Below, in pieces: positions 52,094 through 61,115 of a stretch of 64,000 bases of DNA (position 1 is the stretch's first letter; each line of letters starts with the position of its first letter). The stretch comes from Paenibacillus sp. LHD-38 (GTDB taxonomy: Bacteria > Bacillota > Bacilli > Paenibacillales > Paenibacillaceae). Made by a program: the position numbers and the translations under genes. The notes under the pieces were generated by a model, which saw only the letters and a program-made list of their open reading frames with translations, ran no database searches and was not told the origin of the DNA. The stretch is taken from the NCBI RefSeq assembly GCF_031157315.1, contig NZ_JAVIFU010000026.1:26716-90715 (forward strand), written 5' to 3'.

Positions 52094-52404
52094 CTAATCA
52101 GCCTCCACCGTTTTTCTTGATTATAGCCGGATGAAAGCGCTAAATGTATTGCATTAATGCTTAAAAATGTTGATATCTTGTTGTGATTAAAAATCTAACG
52201 TTGCTGCCGCTGCGCGAGCAGATCATTCTTCCGATCGCTGTTGCAGCCGGATTCTTTGATTTTCTTATCCCCTACAGGGTAAGAATCCGGCTGCAAAGGC
52301 GAACACTGCGTTTCTCCAGAACGTTCTTCTCGCTTCGCTTCTACCAACATGTTAAATTTTACAATCCTTTACATTGTTCATCAAGCCATGGTATATATAA
52401 ATAA
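52094..52404. other. Intergenic region with an internal dyad
   Basis: No gene is supported. It holds a cre-like sequence at 52131-52145 (A-T-G-A-A-A-G-C-G-C-T core, one mismatch) for the GH88 gene. It also has a perfect 15-bp inverted repeat TTGCAGCCGGATTCT (52241-52255) with its complement at 52282-52296, and a nested TTCTTATCC/GGGTAAGAA pair that would form an alternative stem. Confidence 0.55.
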
Positions 52405-52788
52405 ATGGATCCAATTCTAACAAAGAAGGTGATCGGGATTTCCACGAATCCAGAAGTTACCGCATTTATCGAAAGCATGAGCCAACCCTGGCAAATCGAG
52501 ATTAGCAATGAGCTCCGTCAAATGATTCATCAATCGATCCCGGATGCTGCTGAACGTATTCAATACAAGAAGCCGCATTTTCTCAAAAATGGGAAATACG
52601 CGGCCGTTATCTCTCCTTCCAAGGATGCGTTAAGCTTTATGATTTTTAATACGGCTGAGCTTGAGCTGCCCGCTGGCGTTGTTTTCGAAGGGCCGCCTGA
52701 ACGAAAATGGATCAAAATTCGCGAGGGACAAGCTCCGGACTACGCTATGCTTAGTAATCTTCTTATTCAAGCATCAAGCTCGCTTTAA
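52405..52788 (+). CDS. DUF1801-like protein
   Basis: A 127-residue cytoplasmic protein of the YdhG/DUF1801 type (I-Q-Y-K-K-P-H-F-L-K-N-G-K-Y-A-A-V-I, R-K-W-I-K-I-R-E-G). The function of the family is unknown. Single gene ending at a strong bidirectional terminator. The ribosome site before the ATG is poor, and an alternative downstream start is possible. Confidence 0.75.
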   Translation: MDPILTKKVIGISTNPEVTAFIESMSQPWQIEISNELRQMIHQSIPDAAERIQYKKPHFLKNGKYAAVISPSKDALSFMIFNTAELELPAGVVFEGPPERKWIKIREGQAPDYAMLSNLLIQASSSL

Positions 52789-52811
52789 GGGATCAAACCG
52801 GGCTAGAAGAC

Positions 52812-52844
52812 GAAAAAACATCGCGAAGCTCGCGATGTTTTTTC
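52812..52844. terminator. Bidirectional terminator
   Basis: A perfect stem GAAAAAACATCGCGA/TCGCGATGTTTTTTC with an AGC loop lies between the convergent DUF1801 and GH3 genes. T6 runs on both strands. Confidence 0.93.
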
Positions 52845-52866
52845 ATTTATTATAGACTGCAATCTA

Positions 52867-55137
52867 TTATTTCTTATATTTCGCAGTTCTTGCGTCTTGG
52901 ATCGTTCCGCTCCAGTTCAAGCCGAATGCGAAATCATAAACGTTATTCTCGGAATCCACATGACAATCCATATCATGCGCAACATCCTCCAGCTGCTCTT
53001 CGACTGTCTTCATATTAGCCGGCATTTGCATAGGCAGAAGGCCGGACGGCTCTACGTTCCCGGTCAAAATCTCCATGATAGCCTGATCCTGCACGCCAAA
53101 ATTAGCAATGATCGCATCAACCGCCGATTCAAACTCCTCGACGACAGCCGGATTAGCCAGAAGAAGTGAAACAACGACAGGCTTGCCTTTCATTTTCTCC
53201 TTTGTATCCAGTACCGCATCTAAATCACTCGTATTGTGAGCCGTGACGCTTTTTCCTTTATAGGAACGATTAAGCACATCGTCTTCTCGCGCATCGCCTG
53301 CCAAACTGTGCTCACGGGCATGTTCAGCTGTGTACGTCTTATATTGGAGACTGATAGGCATGTATCCGTTACCGCCCTGATCAGCATCCTCTTGGCTGTA
53401 ACCAACGCCAGACTTTGGATTGCTGATGAATACGAGAGCAAAATCAGCCGCATCAGGATCCTCCGTTACGTTAAAGTATTTGCGGACGATATCGAGATTA
53501 ACCGGATACTCCAGCGTTTCCGGCGTGGGAAAGCCGAACCAGTCCTTCCCTGCGGGGGTATATCTCTTCGGAATATATACCGTGCTTTTCAATGGCAGAG
53601 GCAGCAGCTGCGCTTTGTTTTTTAGCAGTACAATCGATTTCAGCTGGGCCTCATAGCCTTCTTTCATAAAAGCAGGACTGCCCACGATTTGCGCACTCTC
53701 TTCCACCTGCAGGTAAGGATTCTCGAACAACCCAAGGCGGAAAATATTTTTCAGCAAGCGTACCGCCGATTGCTCAAAGCGGCTGCGCATAAAGGCTTCG
53801 CCATGCTCTGCCACTCCCATTTGATAAGCTTCCAGCACGGGAGCAATCTCATTATTTCCGCCAAATTGGTCCACGCCAGCCATAAGCAGCTTGTAATGGC
53901 GCTCCGCCACGGATAGTCCTTCCACGCCCCATGGCTTTCCGCTTAGAAAAGAATCCTTGCTTGGCGTTTCATCCGCCGTAATTAACCAATCCGTGCATAC
54001 GACGCCGTCATAGCCGTACTTGCCGCGAAGCAGATCCTGAATAAGATATGTGTTGTAGGAGTTGCCTACGTTCTCGCCGTTTACGCCGTCCTGATCTACC
54101 GAGATCGTATAATACGGCATAACTGCCGAGGCTTTGCCCGTCTTGCCATCCAGCTTAAAGGCCCCATCCACGAATGGGATGAGATGCTCTTCAAAATTCC
54201 CACCCGGATATACGGCATATTTGCCGCATCCATAATGCGCATCGCGTCCCGCTTCACCAGAGCCGCCGCCCGGCCAGTGCTTCACCATCGCGTTTACGCT
54301 TTCGTAGCCCCAGCCGTCTGCAATCTCATTGTCACCGGCTGAATTCTGAAATCCATCCACATAAGCACGCGCCATATCCGCGGAGAGCCTGGAATCCTCG
54401 CCGAAGGTTCCGTTAAAGCGGAACCAACGCGGGTCAGTCGCGATGTCAATTTGTGGGGAGAGTGCAGTGGCAATGCCTAATGCGCGGTATTCCTTAGCCG
54501 CGATTTTACCGAATTTCTCCGTTACCTTCGGATCAAAGGTTGCAGCCAGCCCCAGCGTCTCTGGCCACATAGAAATGTGACCGCCCGAGCCTGCGTTAAA
54601 TTCCGAGCTGGAATCCGAGCCATGTCTAGGGTCTGAACTGTTATTTGCGGGAATGCCCAGACCCGTTCCTTCCGCAAAGGACTGTACGGCATTGTTCCAT
54701 CTCGCCGCTGTCTCCGGAGATTGTACCGTCATAATCAGCACATGCCTTAGGTGATCCCGAGCTAGAAATTGCAGCTGCTCATCCGTAAGCTCCCAAGGCT
54801 TTGCTCCGCTTTCTTCAAAGCTTTTGCCGCCATACGTACTCGAGAACCAGCCATGGGATGCCGCAGGAATCGATTGATGCCTGCTGTACAGCATCAGCCC
54901 CGCGATCTGCTCGACCGACATTTGGGAGGCCAGGTCCTTCGCCCGCTCCTCTGAAGGCAGACGCCAATCCTCATATTTATCCAGCGATCCATTTTGATTC
55001 AAATCCTTAAAGAACAAGCCATCCTTCTCCACAATCTTCACGCCGGATACAAGGGAGTAACCAAGCGTTGGTCCTCCGTCATTGCGAACATAACGTATGC
55101 CATCTTGGAGCTTTTCTTCGGTCATATCTTGTTTCAT
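52867..55137 (-). CDS. Beta-glucosidase-like glycoside hydrolase family 3
   Basis: A 756-residue enzyme without a signal peptide, so probably intracellular. The N-terminal barrel has K-H-W-P-G-G-G-S and the nucleophile Asp in V-V-C-T-D-W; the C-terminal alpha/beta sandwich completes the GH3 fold. An insertion with an EF-hand-like D-L-N-Q-N-G-S-L-D-K-Y-E-D segment near residue 45 suggests calcium binding. It should hydrolyse beta-linked oligosaccharides brought in by the MFS transporter encoded 58 bp upstream. Confidence 0.9.
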   Translation of the reverse strand: MKQDMTEEKLQDGIRYVRNDGGPTLGYSLVSGVKIVEKDGLFFKDLNQNGSLDKYEDWRLPSEERAKDLASQMSVEQIAGLMLYSRHQSIPAASHGWFSSTYGGKSFEESGAKPWELTDEQLQFLARDHLRHVLIMTVQSPETAARWNNAVQSFAEGTGLGIPANNSSDPRHGSDSSSEFNAGSGGHISMWPETLGLAATFDPKVTEKFGKIAAKEYRALGIATALSPQIDIATDPRWFRFNGTFGEDSRLSADMARAYVDGFQNSAGDNEIADGWGYESVNAMVKHWPGGGSGEAGRDAHYGCGKYAVYPGGNFEEHLIPFVDGAFKLDGKTGKASAVMPYYTISVDQDGVNGENVGNSYNTYLIQDLLRGKYGYDGVVCTDWLITADETPSKDSFLSGKPWGVEGLSVAERHYKLLMAGVDQFGGNNEIAPVLEAYQMGVAEHGEAFMRSRFEQSAVRLLKNIFRLGLFENPYLQVEESAQIVGSPAFMKEGYEAQLKSIVLLKNKAQLLPLPLKSTVYIPKRYTPAGKDWFGFPTPETLEYPVNLDIVRKYFNVTEDPDAADFALVFISNPKSGVGYSQEDADQGGNGYMPISLQYKTYTAEHAREHSLAGDAREDDVLNRSYKGKSVTAHNTSDLDAVLDTKEKMKGKPVVVSLLLANPAVVEEFESAVDAIIANFGVQDQAIMEILTGNVEPSGLLPMQMPANMKTVEEQLEDVAHDMDCHVDSENNVYDFAFGLNWSGTIQDARTAKYKK

Positions 55138-55195
55138 CGCTGTTCCTCCTATTTATTTACCGTTATTTATATCTTTGTTAGCTAATTATTCGCTT

Positions 55196-56446
55196 TTATT
55201 GCTGCCCGACTTCTGGAAGCGGCTTGATTGCGAGCATTCCAACCACTACGCATACTGCGAGAACGATATAGAAGAATGACCAACCGCCCAGCGCGAGCAA
55301 TAGAGGCGCAATCGCAGGCACAATCGACTGCGGCAGCGCATTGGCTACGTTCATAATACCGAAGTCCTTGGCTGCATCCTCTTTACGAGGCAGAATCCTT
55401 GCCACGAGCGCCAAGTCTACTGCGGAGAAGCATCCATAACCAAGCCCGATAACCGCTGAAGCCACGACATAAGCCAAATAATGAGGAACAAAAGCATAAA
55501 CGAGAATACCAACAACCATAATTAAAGCGGATACATACAGAAACGGCTTTTGCTTGCGGAATTTATCAGATAAAACACCGCCAAAAACACTGGTAAGCGC
55601 CATAGCCAGCATCGAAATGATGTTAATCGTCGCAACGCTTGCGGTAGCTGCGTCTTCCGTATAGCCCATCCGGTTCACAAGCATGACCGTCAGGTACATG
55701 GTGCTGCAATAACCCATCATAAGCAGGAATTTGGATACGACTGCCCAGGAGAACGTTGGAAATTTGCGTGGGCTCGGATAAACCTTGCTAAGCTTTTCTC
55801 CCCATGAAACATGCTGTTTTGGAACTTCGATGATCTCTACTTTCCCATCCCGGATGAGAAACAAACTAATGATTGGGCCAATAATACCGATCGCAGCAAG
55901 GAGCGTCCATTTGGTTATGGAAGTCGCGTTCGGCATCAATGTCATCAATACCATGCCCACGGCCATCGCAACCGGCAAAATCAAACCGACGATTCCTGAT
56001 ATCGTTCCTTGGTTTTCTTGCTTTACTTGATCCGGGATCAGTGCCGTATACGCGGCCATTGCAAAATTAAAAAACAATTGCGCGATCGCCCAAGCTATGA
56101 TGACCTGCCAGATCTCGGTTGCCATCCCCGCCCATAACAGCGCTGCGCAGCCAAATATCGGTCCGATCAGAATCCATGTGCGGCGGCGGCCGAACGAGAG
56201 GTTCGAACGATCGCTCAGCGCGCCACCCAGCGGATTTCCGATTAACGCGAAGAACGCGCCGATGCCCGCAACCAGACCATAAGAAGACGTATAGCCGTCA
56301 GGATCGATTTCAATCATCTTGAACGTGAGCAAAAGCAAAGCCGGCGTCATTAAAGCGAGCATCATGCAGCCATAGCCGATTACAATTCCTATGGTCAGTC
56401 TGCGGAGAGGAGTAGCTACCTGTCCCTTTATTGTTGCGTCTGTCAT
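55196..56446 (-). CDS. MFS sugar transporter (GPH/MelB-like)
   Basis: A 416-residue protein with 12 hydrophobic segments. The loop R-S-N-L-S-F-G-R-R-R-T-W between helices 2 and 3 is typical of glycoside-pentoside-hexuronide and related sugar transporters. It is cotranscribed with the GH3 gene and preceded by a perfect cre site, so it is probably carbon-catabolite controlled. Confidence 0.88.
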   Translation of the reverse strand: MTDATIKGQVATPLRRLTIGIVIGYGCMMLALMTPALLLLTFKMIEIDPDGYTSSYGLVAGIGAFFALIGNPLGGALSDRSNLSFGRRRTWILIGPIFGCAALLWAGMATEIWQVIIAWAIAQLFFNFAMAAYTALIPDQVKQENQGTISGIVGLILPVAMAVGMVLMTLMPNATSITKWTLLAAIGIIGPIISLFLIRDGKVEIIEVPKQHVSWGEKLSKVYPSPRKFPTFSWAVVSKFLLMMGYCSTMYLTVMLVNRMGYTEDAATASVATINIISMLAMALTSVFGGVLSDKFRKQKPFLYVSALIMVVGILVYAFVPHYLAYVVASAVIGLGYGCFSAVDLALVARILPRKEDAAKDFGIMNVANALPQSIVPAIAPLLLALGGWSFFYIVLAVCVVVGMLAIKPLPEVGQQ

Positions 56447-56471
56447 TGTCTAACCTCCAGTAATCCATGAA

Positions 56472-56485
56472 TGATAACGTTTACA
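56472..56485 (-). promoter_or_regulatory. CcpA cre site upstream of the MFS/GH3 operon
   Basis: On the minus strand the 14-mer TGTAAACGTTATCA fits the cre consensus TGWAARCGYTWNCW at every position, 26 bp upstream of the MFS start. A second cre-like 14-mer with one mismatch lies at 56563-56576. The placement predicts glucose repression. Confidence 0.75.
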
Positions 56486-56626
56486 AACTTATTATAAGCA
56501 AAACTGCCTATATCAAATAGGCAGCAGCTTGTCGACTTTTATAGTCATTTTTAATGTGTTTTTGTAAGCGTTTCAATCAGGCTAATTATTCGAGGTTAAA
56601 AAATGACCCATTCGCTGAAGGTTTGC

Positions 56627-59149
56627 TTAATAGAGGGGAGTCAGCTCTACCAGCGCCACCTCATGCGGCTCCAGCACCGTATGATAAGTAAAACCATGCT
56701 CTATTTCGACCGTTTGCACCGATCTTTGAGGAACGGAAGCCGTCTTTATATAGTCGATATCCTCTGCCGATAACGGCTTAGGGGCCCCCATCTCCACCCA
56801 TTTATCATAGGAGCTGCCATGCTTTCGATTAATCCTATGCGTAATCATGCGATATTTCCCGTTCGGAATAGCCTTTAGCTCAAAGGTCATTTTCAAAACC
56901 TTCTCGTCTTTAAAGCCGTTGTAGCGATTCGTCTCATCAATAAAGGAGGTATCGCCCAGCGCATACAAATCGTCAAAGTGGCAATAGTTATACGCGAGAA
57001 CCTGGTATCCGCTGCTGCCCGCTGTCACAACATAACCTTCCCCGCGCACAAGCAGCTTATCGCCCAGCTTGGCCAGTAAATCATAGGCATACATGGCTGC
57101 CTTCGGAATCCCATGCTGGGCGATGAGACCAAGGCCGCCGTGAAACAGCTGCGGCGATGCAACGGTTTCTTCGATGTTGTCACTCAGCACCCAATAGCCG
57201 AAGCCTTGAATATAATCGAGATTATCTATAAGATTTTTCACGATATACGCGGCTTTATACAAGGTATCATTCGTCAATTCCCTGTGATACGCCGTTGAGT
57301 TCCATTCCGTCAAATAAACCTCCCGGTCGGAGAGGCCTTGCTTCTGCAGAAATCCAACCTCATGAATGAGCTTCTCCTTCAGATAGTTCGGATTAGGGGA
57401 GATCCGCCGGAAATGATCCTGCAATTGACGGTAAGGGGGCAGCTGCAGCAGGTGGTTATCCAATTCATCCATCATGTCCTCAATATGCTCATGCGGGTAA
57501 AAATGCAGCGGTATAAAGTCCGGCAAGCAATCGTTTTGTTTGCAGAAAGCAAAAAAGGCTTCACTAAACTCGAATGTGCCCAGGGTGATTATTCGGCCCG
57601 GTGCCCCCATTTGAAGCTCGGTGGAAATGCTTTTGATTGCTTGGTAGGTTCGTTTGTACATCTGCATATATTCCGCGTCAGTAGCAGGCCAGAATGCCGA
57701 AAACTCCGGTTCATTCCAAAATTCGAATTTCCAGCTCTTCACTTGTGCTGCTCCGTAGCGATTCATGCAGTGGCGTACGAATAAACTAACCATGTCACAC
57801 CATCGGTCCAGTGATTTGGGCGGGCTCGTATAGCTGACTCTAGAGAAAACCGTCTTGCTTGGGTCAGCCGCCAGCTTCGAGGGCATAAAACCTAATTCTA
57901 CAAACGGCTTTAAGCCAATGGACAGCAAAAAATCAAACAGCTGGTCAACAAATCGAAAATTATAGCGAGGTTCTCCTGCCTCATCCTCGTCATAGATCAT
58001 CATGGCATCATCAAAAATACCGTGGAATCTGATATTCGAAAAAGGGCATCGCCGCTGTAAGTCACGCAGCTGCCGCTGTAAATCGGCATGCAGGCCTTCT
58101 TTTGCTTTGCCGATCGTTATGACCGTTTTCCACGTATGCTTAATCGGCTTGCCGCTTGCTTGCATATCCACCTGATGCGTCACCGACTGCAGCGGCTGCA
58201 CGGGCTCTTGATTAAAGGAATGCCCCCGCTGCAAGTATTGATTAATAATGCCCAGAGCGCTCGATTGGTTGAACGCCAAATAATTGGAGGACCACTTCTC
58301 CTTCTGCTCATAAATGTCAGGCCGGTACTGTTTGCGGTATTCGGTTGGCGTCATCTCATACCGGTTTTTAAAAGCTGCATAAAAGGACTTGGCATTGGGA
58401 AAACCATGCTGCATAGCCAAATCGGCAATCGGTGTCTCTACATGGTGCAATAACGCTTCTACCGTATTTTTCAGCCGTATATTCGTCAAATAGGATTGAA
58501 AGTTCAGTCCGATATTTTCACTGAAGAACTTGGATAAATACGGTACCGACAAAAACTCGCGCTCTGCCATATCAAGAAGAGAGACCGGTTCTCTGTAATG
58601 TTCATCAATGTAGGTAATGATGCGCATCATGCGTTCCATATATTTTTCATTCATGGCGCCGCTCACCGCTTCTGCCTTGAATTGCTTCATTAATATAGAT
58701 AAGACACCCAGCATCCTTACCTGCATGTCCAGCTCATACGATTCGCCCTTCTTGTGAATCAGCTGTACCATTTCGGCAAGAAGCTGACGCATGCGGTCCA
58801 TGGCTTCTCTTTTGTTTGGGCCCAATAAGCTGGAATGACAATCAAATTGAATCTGCTCCATCCCGCTGATATAGGTTTTAAGAAAGGAGACCGGAATCTG
58901 GCAGGTTGCAATAATGTTGAGATCACGGCCAATGACCTCATGGACATGCCATGAATTGATTACCAGCACATCACCCTCGGATAGTGTGGTTTTCTCGGCT
59001 CCTACGGTAACCTCCAGCTTTCCGCGCAGCACAAAAATAATTTCAACGCTGTTATGCCAATGGCTGGGTACATAATTCACGCTATGCAGCGAAACGTCGA
59101 ACTGCAGCTTTGCGCCTGTCTCTACCAGCTCGTACATGGAATTACCCAT
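56627..59149 (-). CDS. AraC-type regulator fused to a GH39-like domain
   Basis: An 840-residue protein with three parts: an N-terminal cupin sensor (about 1-90), an AraC double helix-turn-helix (about 175-280), and a GH39 beta-xylosidase-like domain (about 345-840) with F-E-F-W-N-E-P-E as acid/base and Y-L-T-E-W-N-S as nucleophile. Both catalytic Glu are kept. It has no signal peptide, so it acts in the cytoplasm, either as a sugar-sensing regulator using the barrel as ligand domain or as a true two-function protein. It lies upstream of the MFS/GH3 genes it probably controls. Confidence 0.88.
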   Translation of the reverse strand: MGNSMYELVETGAKLQFDVSLHSVNYVPSHWHNSVEIIFVLRGKLEVTVGAEKTTLSEGDVLVINSWHVHEVIGRDLNIIATCQIPVSFLKTYISGMEQIQFDCHSSLLGPNKREAMDRMRQLLAEMVQLIHKKGESYELDMQVRMLGVLSILMKQFKAEAVSGAMNEKYMERMMRIITYIDEHYREPVSLLDMAEREFLSVPYLSKFFSENIGLNFQSYLTNIRLKNTVEALLHHVETPIADLAMQHGFPNAKSFYAAFKNRYEMTPTEYRKQYRPDIYEQKEKWSSNYLAFNQSSALGIINQYLQRGHSFNQEPVQPLQSVTHQVDMQASGKPIKHTWKTVITIGKAKEGLHADLQRQLRDLQRRCPFSNIRFHGIFDDAMMIYDEDEAGEPRYNFRFVDQLFDFLLSIGLKPFVELGFMPSKLAADPSKTVFSRVSYTSPPKSLDRWCDMVSLFVRHCMNRYGAAQVKSWKFEFWNEPEFSAFWPATDAEYMQMYKRTYQAIKSISTELQMGAPGRIITLGTFEFSEAFFAFCKQNDCLPDFIPLHFYPHEHIEDMMDELDNHLLQLPPYRQLQDHFRRISPNPNYLKEKLIHEVGFLQKQGLSDREVYLTEWNSTAYHRELTNDTLYKAAYIVKNLIDNLDYIQGFGYWVLSDNIEETVASPQLFHGGLGLIAQHGIPKAAMYAYDLLAKLGDKLLVRGEGYVVTAGSSGYQVLAYNYCHFDDLYALGDTSFIDETNRYNGFKDEKVLKMTFELKAIPNGKYRMITHRINRKHGSSYDKWVEMGAPKPLSAEDIDYIKTASVPQRSVQTVEIEHGFTYHTVLEPHEVALVELTPLY

Positions 59150-59255
59150 CTTATGGCTCCTTTCGATCTTTTCCCGCTAAATATGCACCGATTTATGGTT
59201 AATTATAACTCATATCCTTGCCCTTGCTCCTATTTTCAAACCTCTATATATGGGA

Positions 59256-59293
59256 AAAGCCAGCAAGATCATTAAGATGACCTTGCTGGCTTT
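59256..59293 (-). terminator. Terminator of the solute-binding protein gene
   Basis: AAAGCCAGCAAG pairs with CTTGCTGGCTTT, with an inner TCAT/ATGA, 25 bp beyond the stop of the binding protein gene. It is followed on the minus strand by TTTTCCC. Confidence 0.85.
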
Positions 59294-59317
59294 GGTTATT
59301 CCCTATTATTGCTCTTG

Positions 59318-61009
59318 TTATTTGGAAACCGACTTGAACCATTCATTCACTTCGGCCGTAATTTGGTCGCCGCCGTTTGCTTTCCAATTGGTCACGAAGC
59401 TGTCAAAGGCATCGATAGGCAATTTGCCGTAAATGATTTTGTTGAACGTCTCCAGCTCGGATTGACGCAGCAGGCTCCATTTTGAAATCATCGTTGGCGT
59501 CGCTGCGCCTGTGAAGAAGTTTTGCTTGCGGATATCGATCTGCGACATCACGACTTTTGCGGAATACCAGTTTTCCGGTTTACGGAATTCAGCAGTCTGC
59601 TTCTCGTAAGGCGTTTCCGGTGCCGCGCCGTCTGCAAGCTTAACCAGTGTTTTCATATAAAGGTCTGGAATACGAGCCGGACCGGTAATAAAGGCAAATT
59701 CATTGTTGAAGTCTTTGATTTTGTCTTTGTTGTTGGTCGGTTGTCCGTCCACTTCATCCCAGTCATACCCTTTGGCAAAACCGTATTCGAATTTGCTTCC
59801 AGCTGCAGGGTTAGCCAAATTATCGAGCAGGTAATTGTAATACAGGAAGAACGCTTCCGGATGCTCGGCATCCTTGTTAATCATAAAGCTGCTGTTTACG
59901 CCTGAATTTTGCCATTTCGTACCGATGAGGCCATCTGGACCTGCAGGGATCGGATAGGCTTTGTATTTAGAACCTTTTACGTTTTTGAGCAGATCCGGTG
60001 CCGGCCAGTCAGGAACCCAGTTTGCGCCTGGCAGAACGCCCGCTTTTCCGTTTGTCCAAATTTCAGCTGTTTTGCCTTCGTCCCATAAAGCCGCATCCGG
60101 ATGAATATAGCCTTTTTCCATCCATTCCTTCAGCTTGGCGAGCGCTTGCTTCGCTCCCGGGTTAACGGAACCGTACTCAAGATTACCGTTTGCGTCCTTA
60201 TTCCATTGCTCTTCCACCGCGCCATATGCGCCATATAGCCAGTCGAGCGAGCCCATCCATGTATTCGTGTTGTTTTTCAAAGAAATCGCGATCGGATACA
60301 CGTCCTTAGCAGCGAGTCCGTCTGGATTCTGATTTTTAAATTTGTCCAAAATATTATCGAGGTCCGCAATCGTTTTAGGAGCTTCCAGGTTCAGCTTCTC
60401 CATCCAATCCTCGCGCAGCCACAAGAGCGTGTCGTCATTGTCGGTATATTCTAGAATCGGTACATTCCACTTCTTGCCGTCCTTCGTGAAGGGATACCAT
60501 AATTCCGGATGCTGTGCGGCATGGTCTTTCCATGTCTGGTTGGCATATTTATCGAACAGCTCGTCAATCGGCAAAAATTGTCCGGAATCGATCAATTGAT
60601 TCGTCAAGATCGCGTCGGTCGGCACAAAAACGAAATCCGGCAGTTTCTCGCCAGAGGCAATCGCGAGCTGAAGCTTCTGCTTGTATTGGTCGTTGCCTGC
60701 CGGATACCAAGTATCCTTATGCTTCATGCCGAACTGCTCCAGCATCCAGCGGTCATGCACATTGTTTTCCTTGGTGTCGCCATTGGTATACTTTCTCGGC
60801 ATAATGACCGTGCTGATTTCAATCGGCGGATCATATTTTCCTTTTGCAAACGCGGTATCAGACTCTGACTCAGCGGCTGTATTCGTCGCTGTATTCGTCG
60901 CTGTATTCTCTGTTCCTTTATTCTCGTTCTTGCTGGTATTTCCGCTGCAAGCACTTACGATGAAGGCCATAGCTACGAGCAGTACCCATGCTTTTCTCAG
61001 TTTATTCAT
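59318..61009 (-). CDS. Extracellular sugar-binding lipoprotein of an ABC importer
   Basis: A 563-residue family 1 type solute-binding protein with a lipobox (V-S-A-C at residues 18-21) followed by a low-complexity Asn/Thr/Glu linker. The linker contains a 12-bp DNA tandem repeat coding T-A-T-N (about 60882-60912). The rest is the long LplA/YtcQ-type binding fold common in Paenibacillus. A terminator follows directly and no permease genes are in the window, so it must share permeases encoded elsewhere. The YesN/YesM pair upstream is its likely regulator. Confidence 0.9.
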   Translation of the reverse strand: MNKLRKAWVLLVAMAFIVSACSGNTSKNENKGTENTATNTATNTAAESESDTAFAKGKYDPPIEISTVIMPRKYTNGDTKENNVHDRWMLEQFGMKHKDTWYPAGNDQYKQKLQLAIASGEKLPDFVFVPTDAILTNQLIDSGQFLPIDELFDKYANQTWKDHAAQHPELWYPFTKDGKKWNVPILEYTDNDDTLLWLREDWMEKLNLEAPKTIADLDNILDKFKNQNPDGLAAKDVYPIAISLKNNTNTWMGSLDWLYGAYGAVEEQWNKDANGNLEYGSVNPGAKQALAKLKEWMEKGYIHPDAALWDEGKTAEIWTNGKAGVLPGANWVPDWPAPDLLKNVKGSKYKAYPIPAGPDGLIGTKWQNSGVNSSFMINKDAEHPEAFFLYYNYLLDNLANPAAGSKFEYGFAKGYDWDEVDGQPTNNKDKIKDFNNEFAFITGPARIPDLYMKTLVKLADGAAPETPYEKQTAEFRKPENWYSAKVVMSQIDIRKQNFFTGAATPTMISKWSLLRQSELETFNKIIYGKLPIDAFDSFVTNWKANGGDQITAEVNEWFKSVSK

Positions 61010-61115
61010 GTTTCAGTCCCCTTTGAAGTAAGATGATCACATAAGCTACTTTACCAAGCAGCAGGGGAGGGCATCTATATGACTTTGTTAGTTTCCATAG
61101 GACTCTGTCATGTTG

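Noticed and set aside
52183..52404. 73-residue reading frame before the DUF1801 gene
   Set aside because: It spans a large inverted repeat and a promoter-like region, has no ribosome site and no protein-like pattern.
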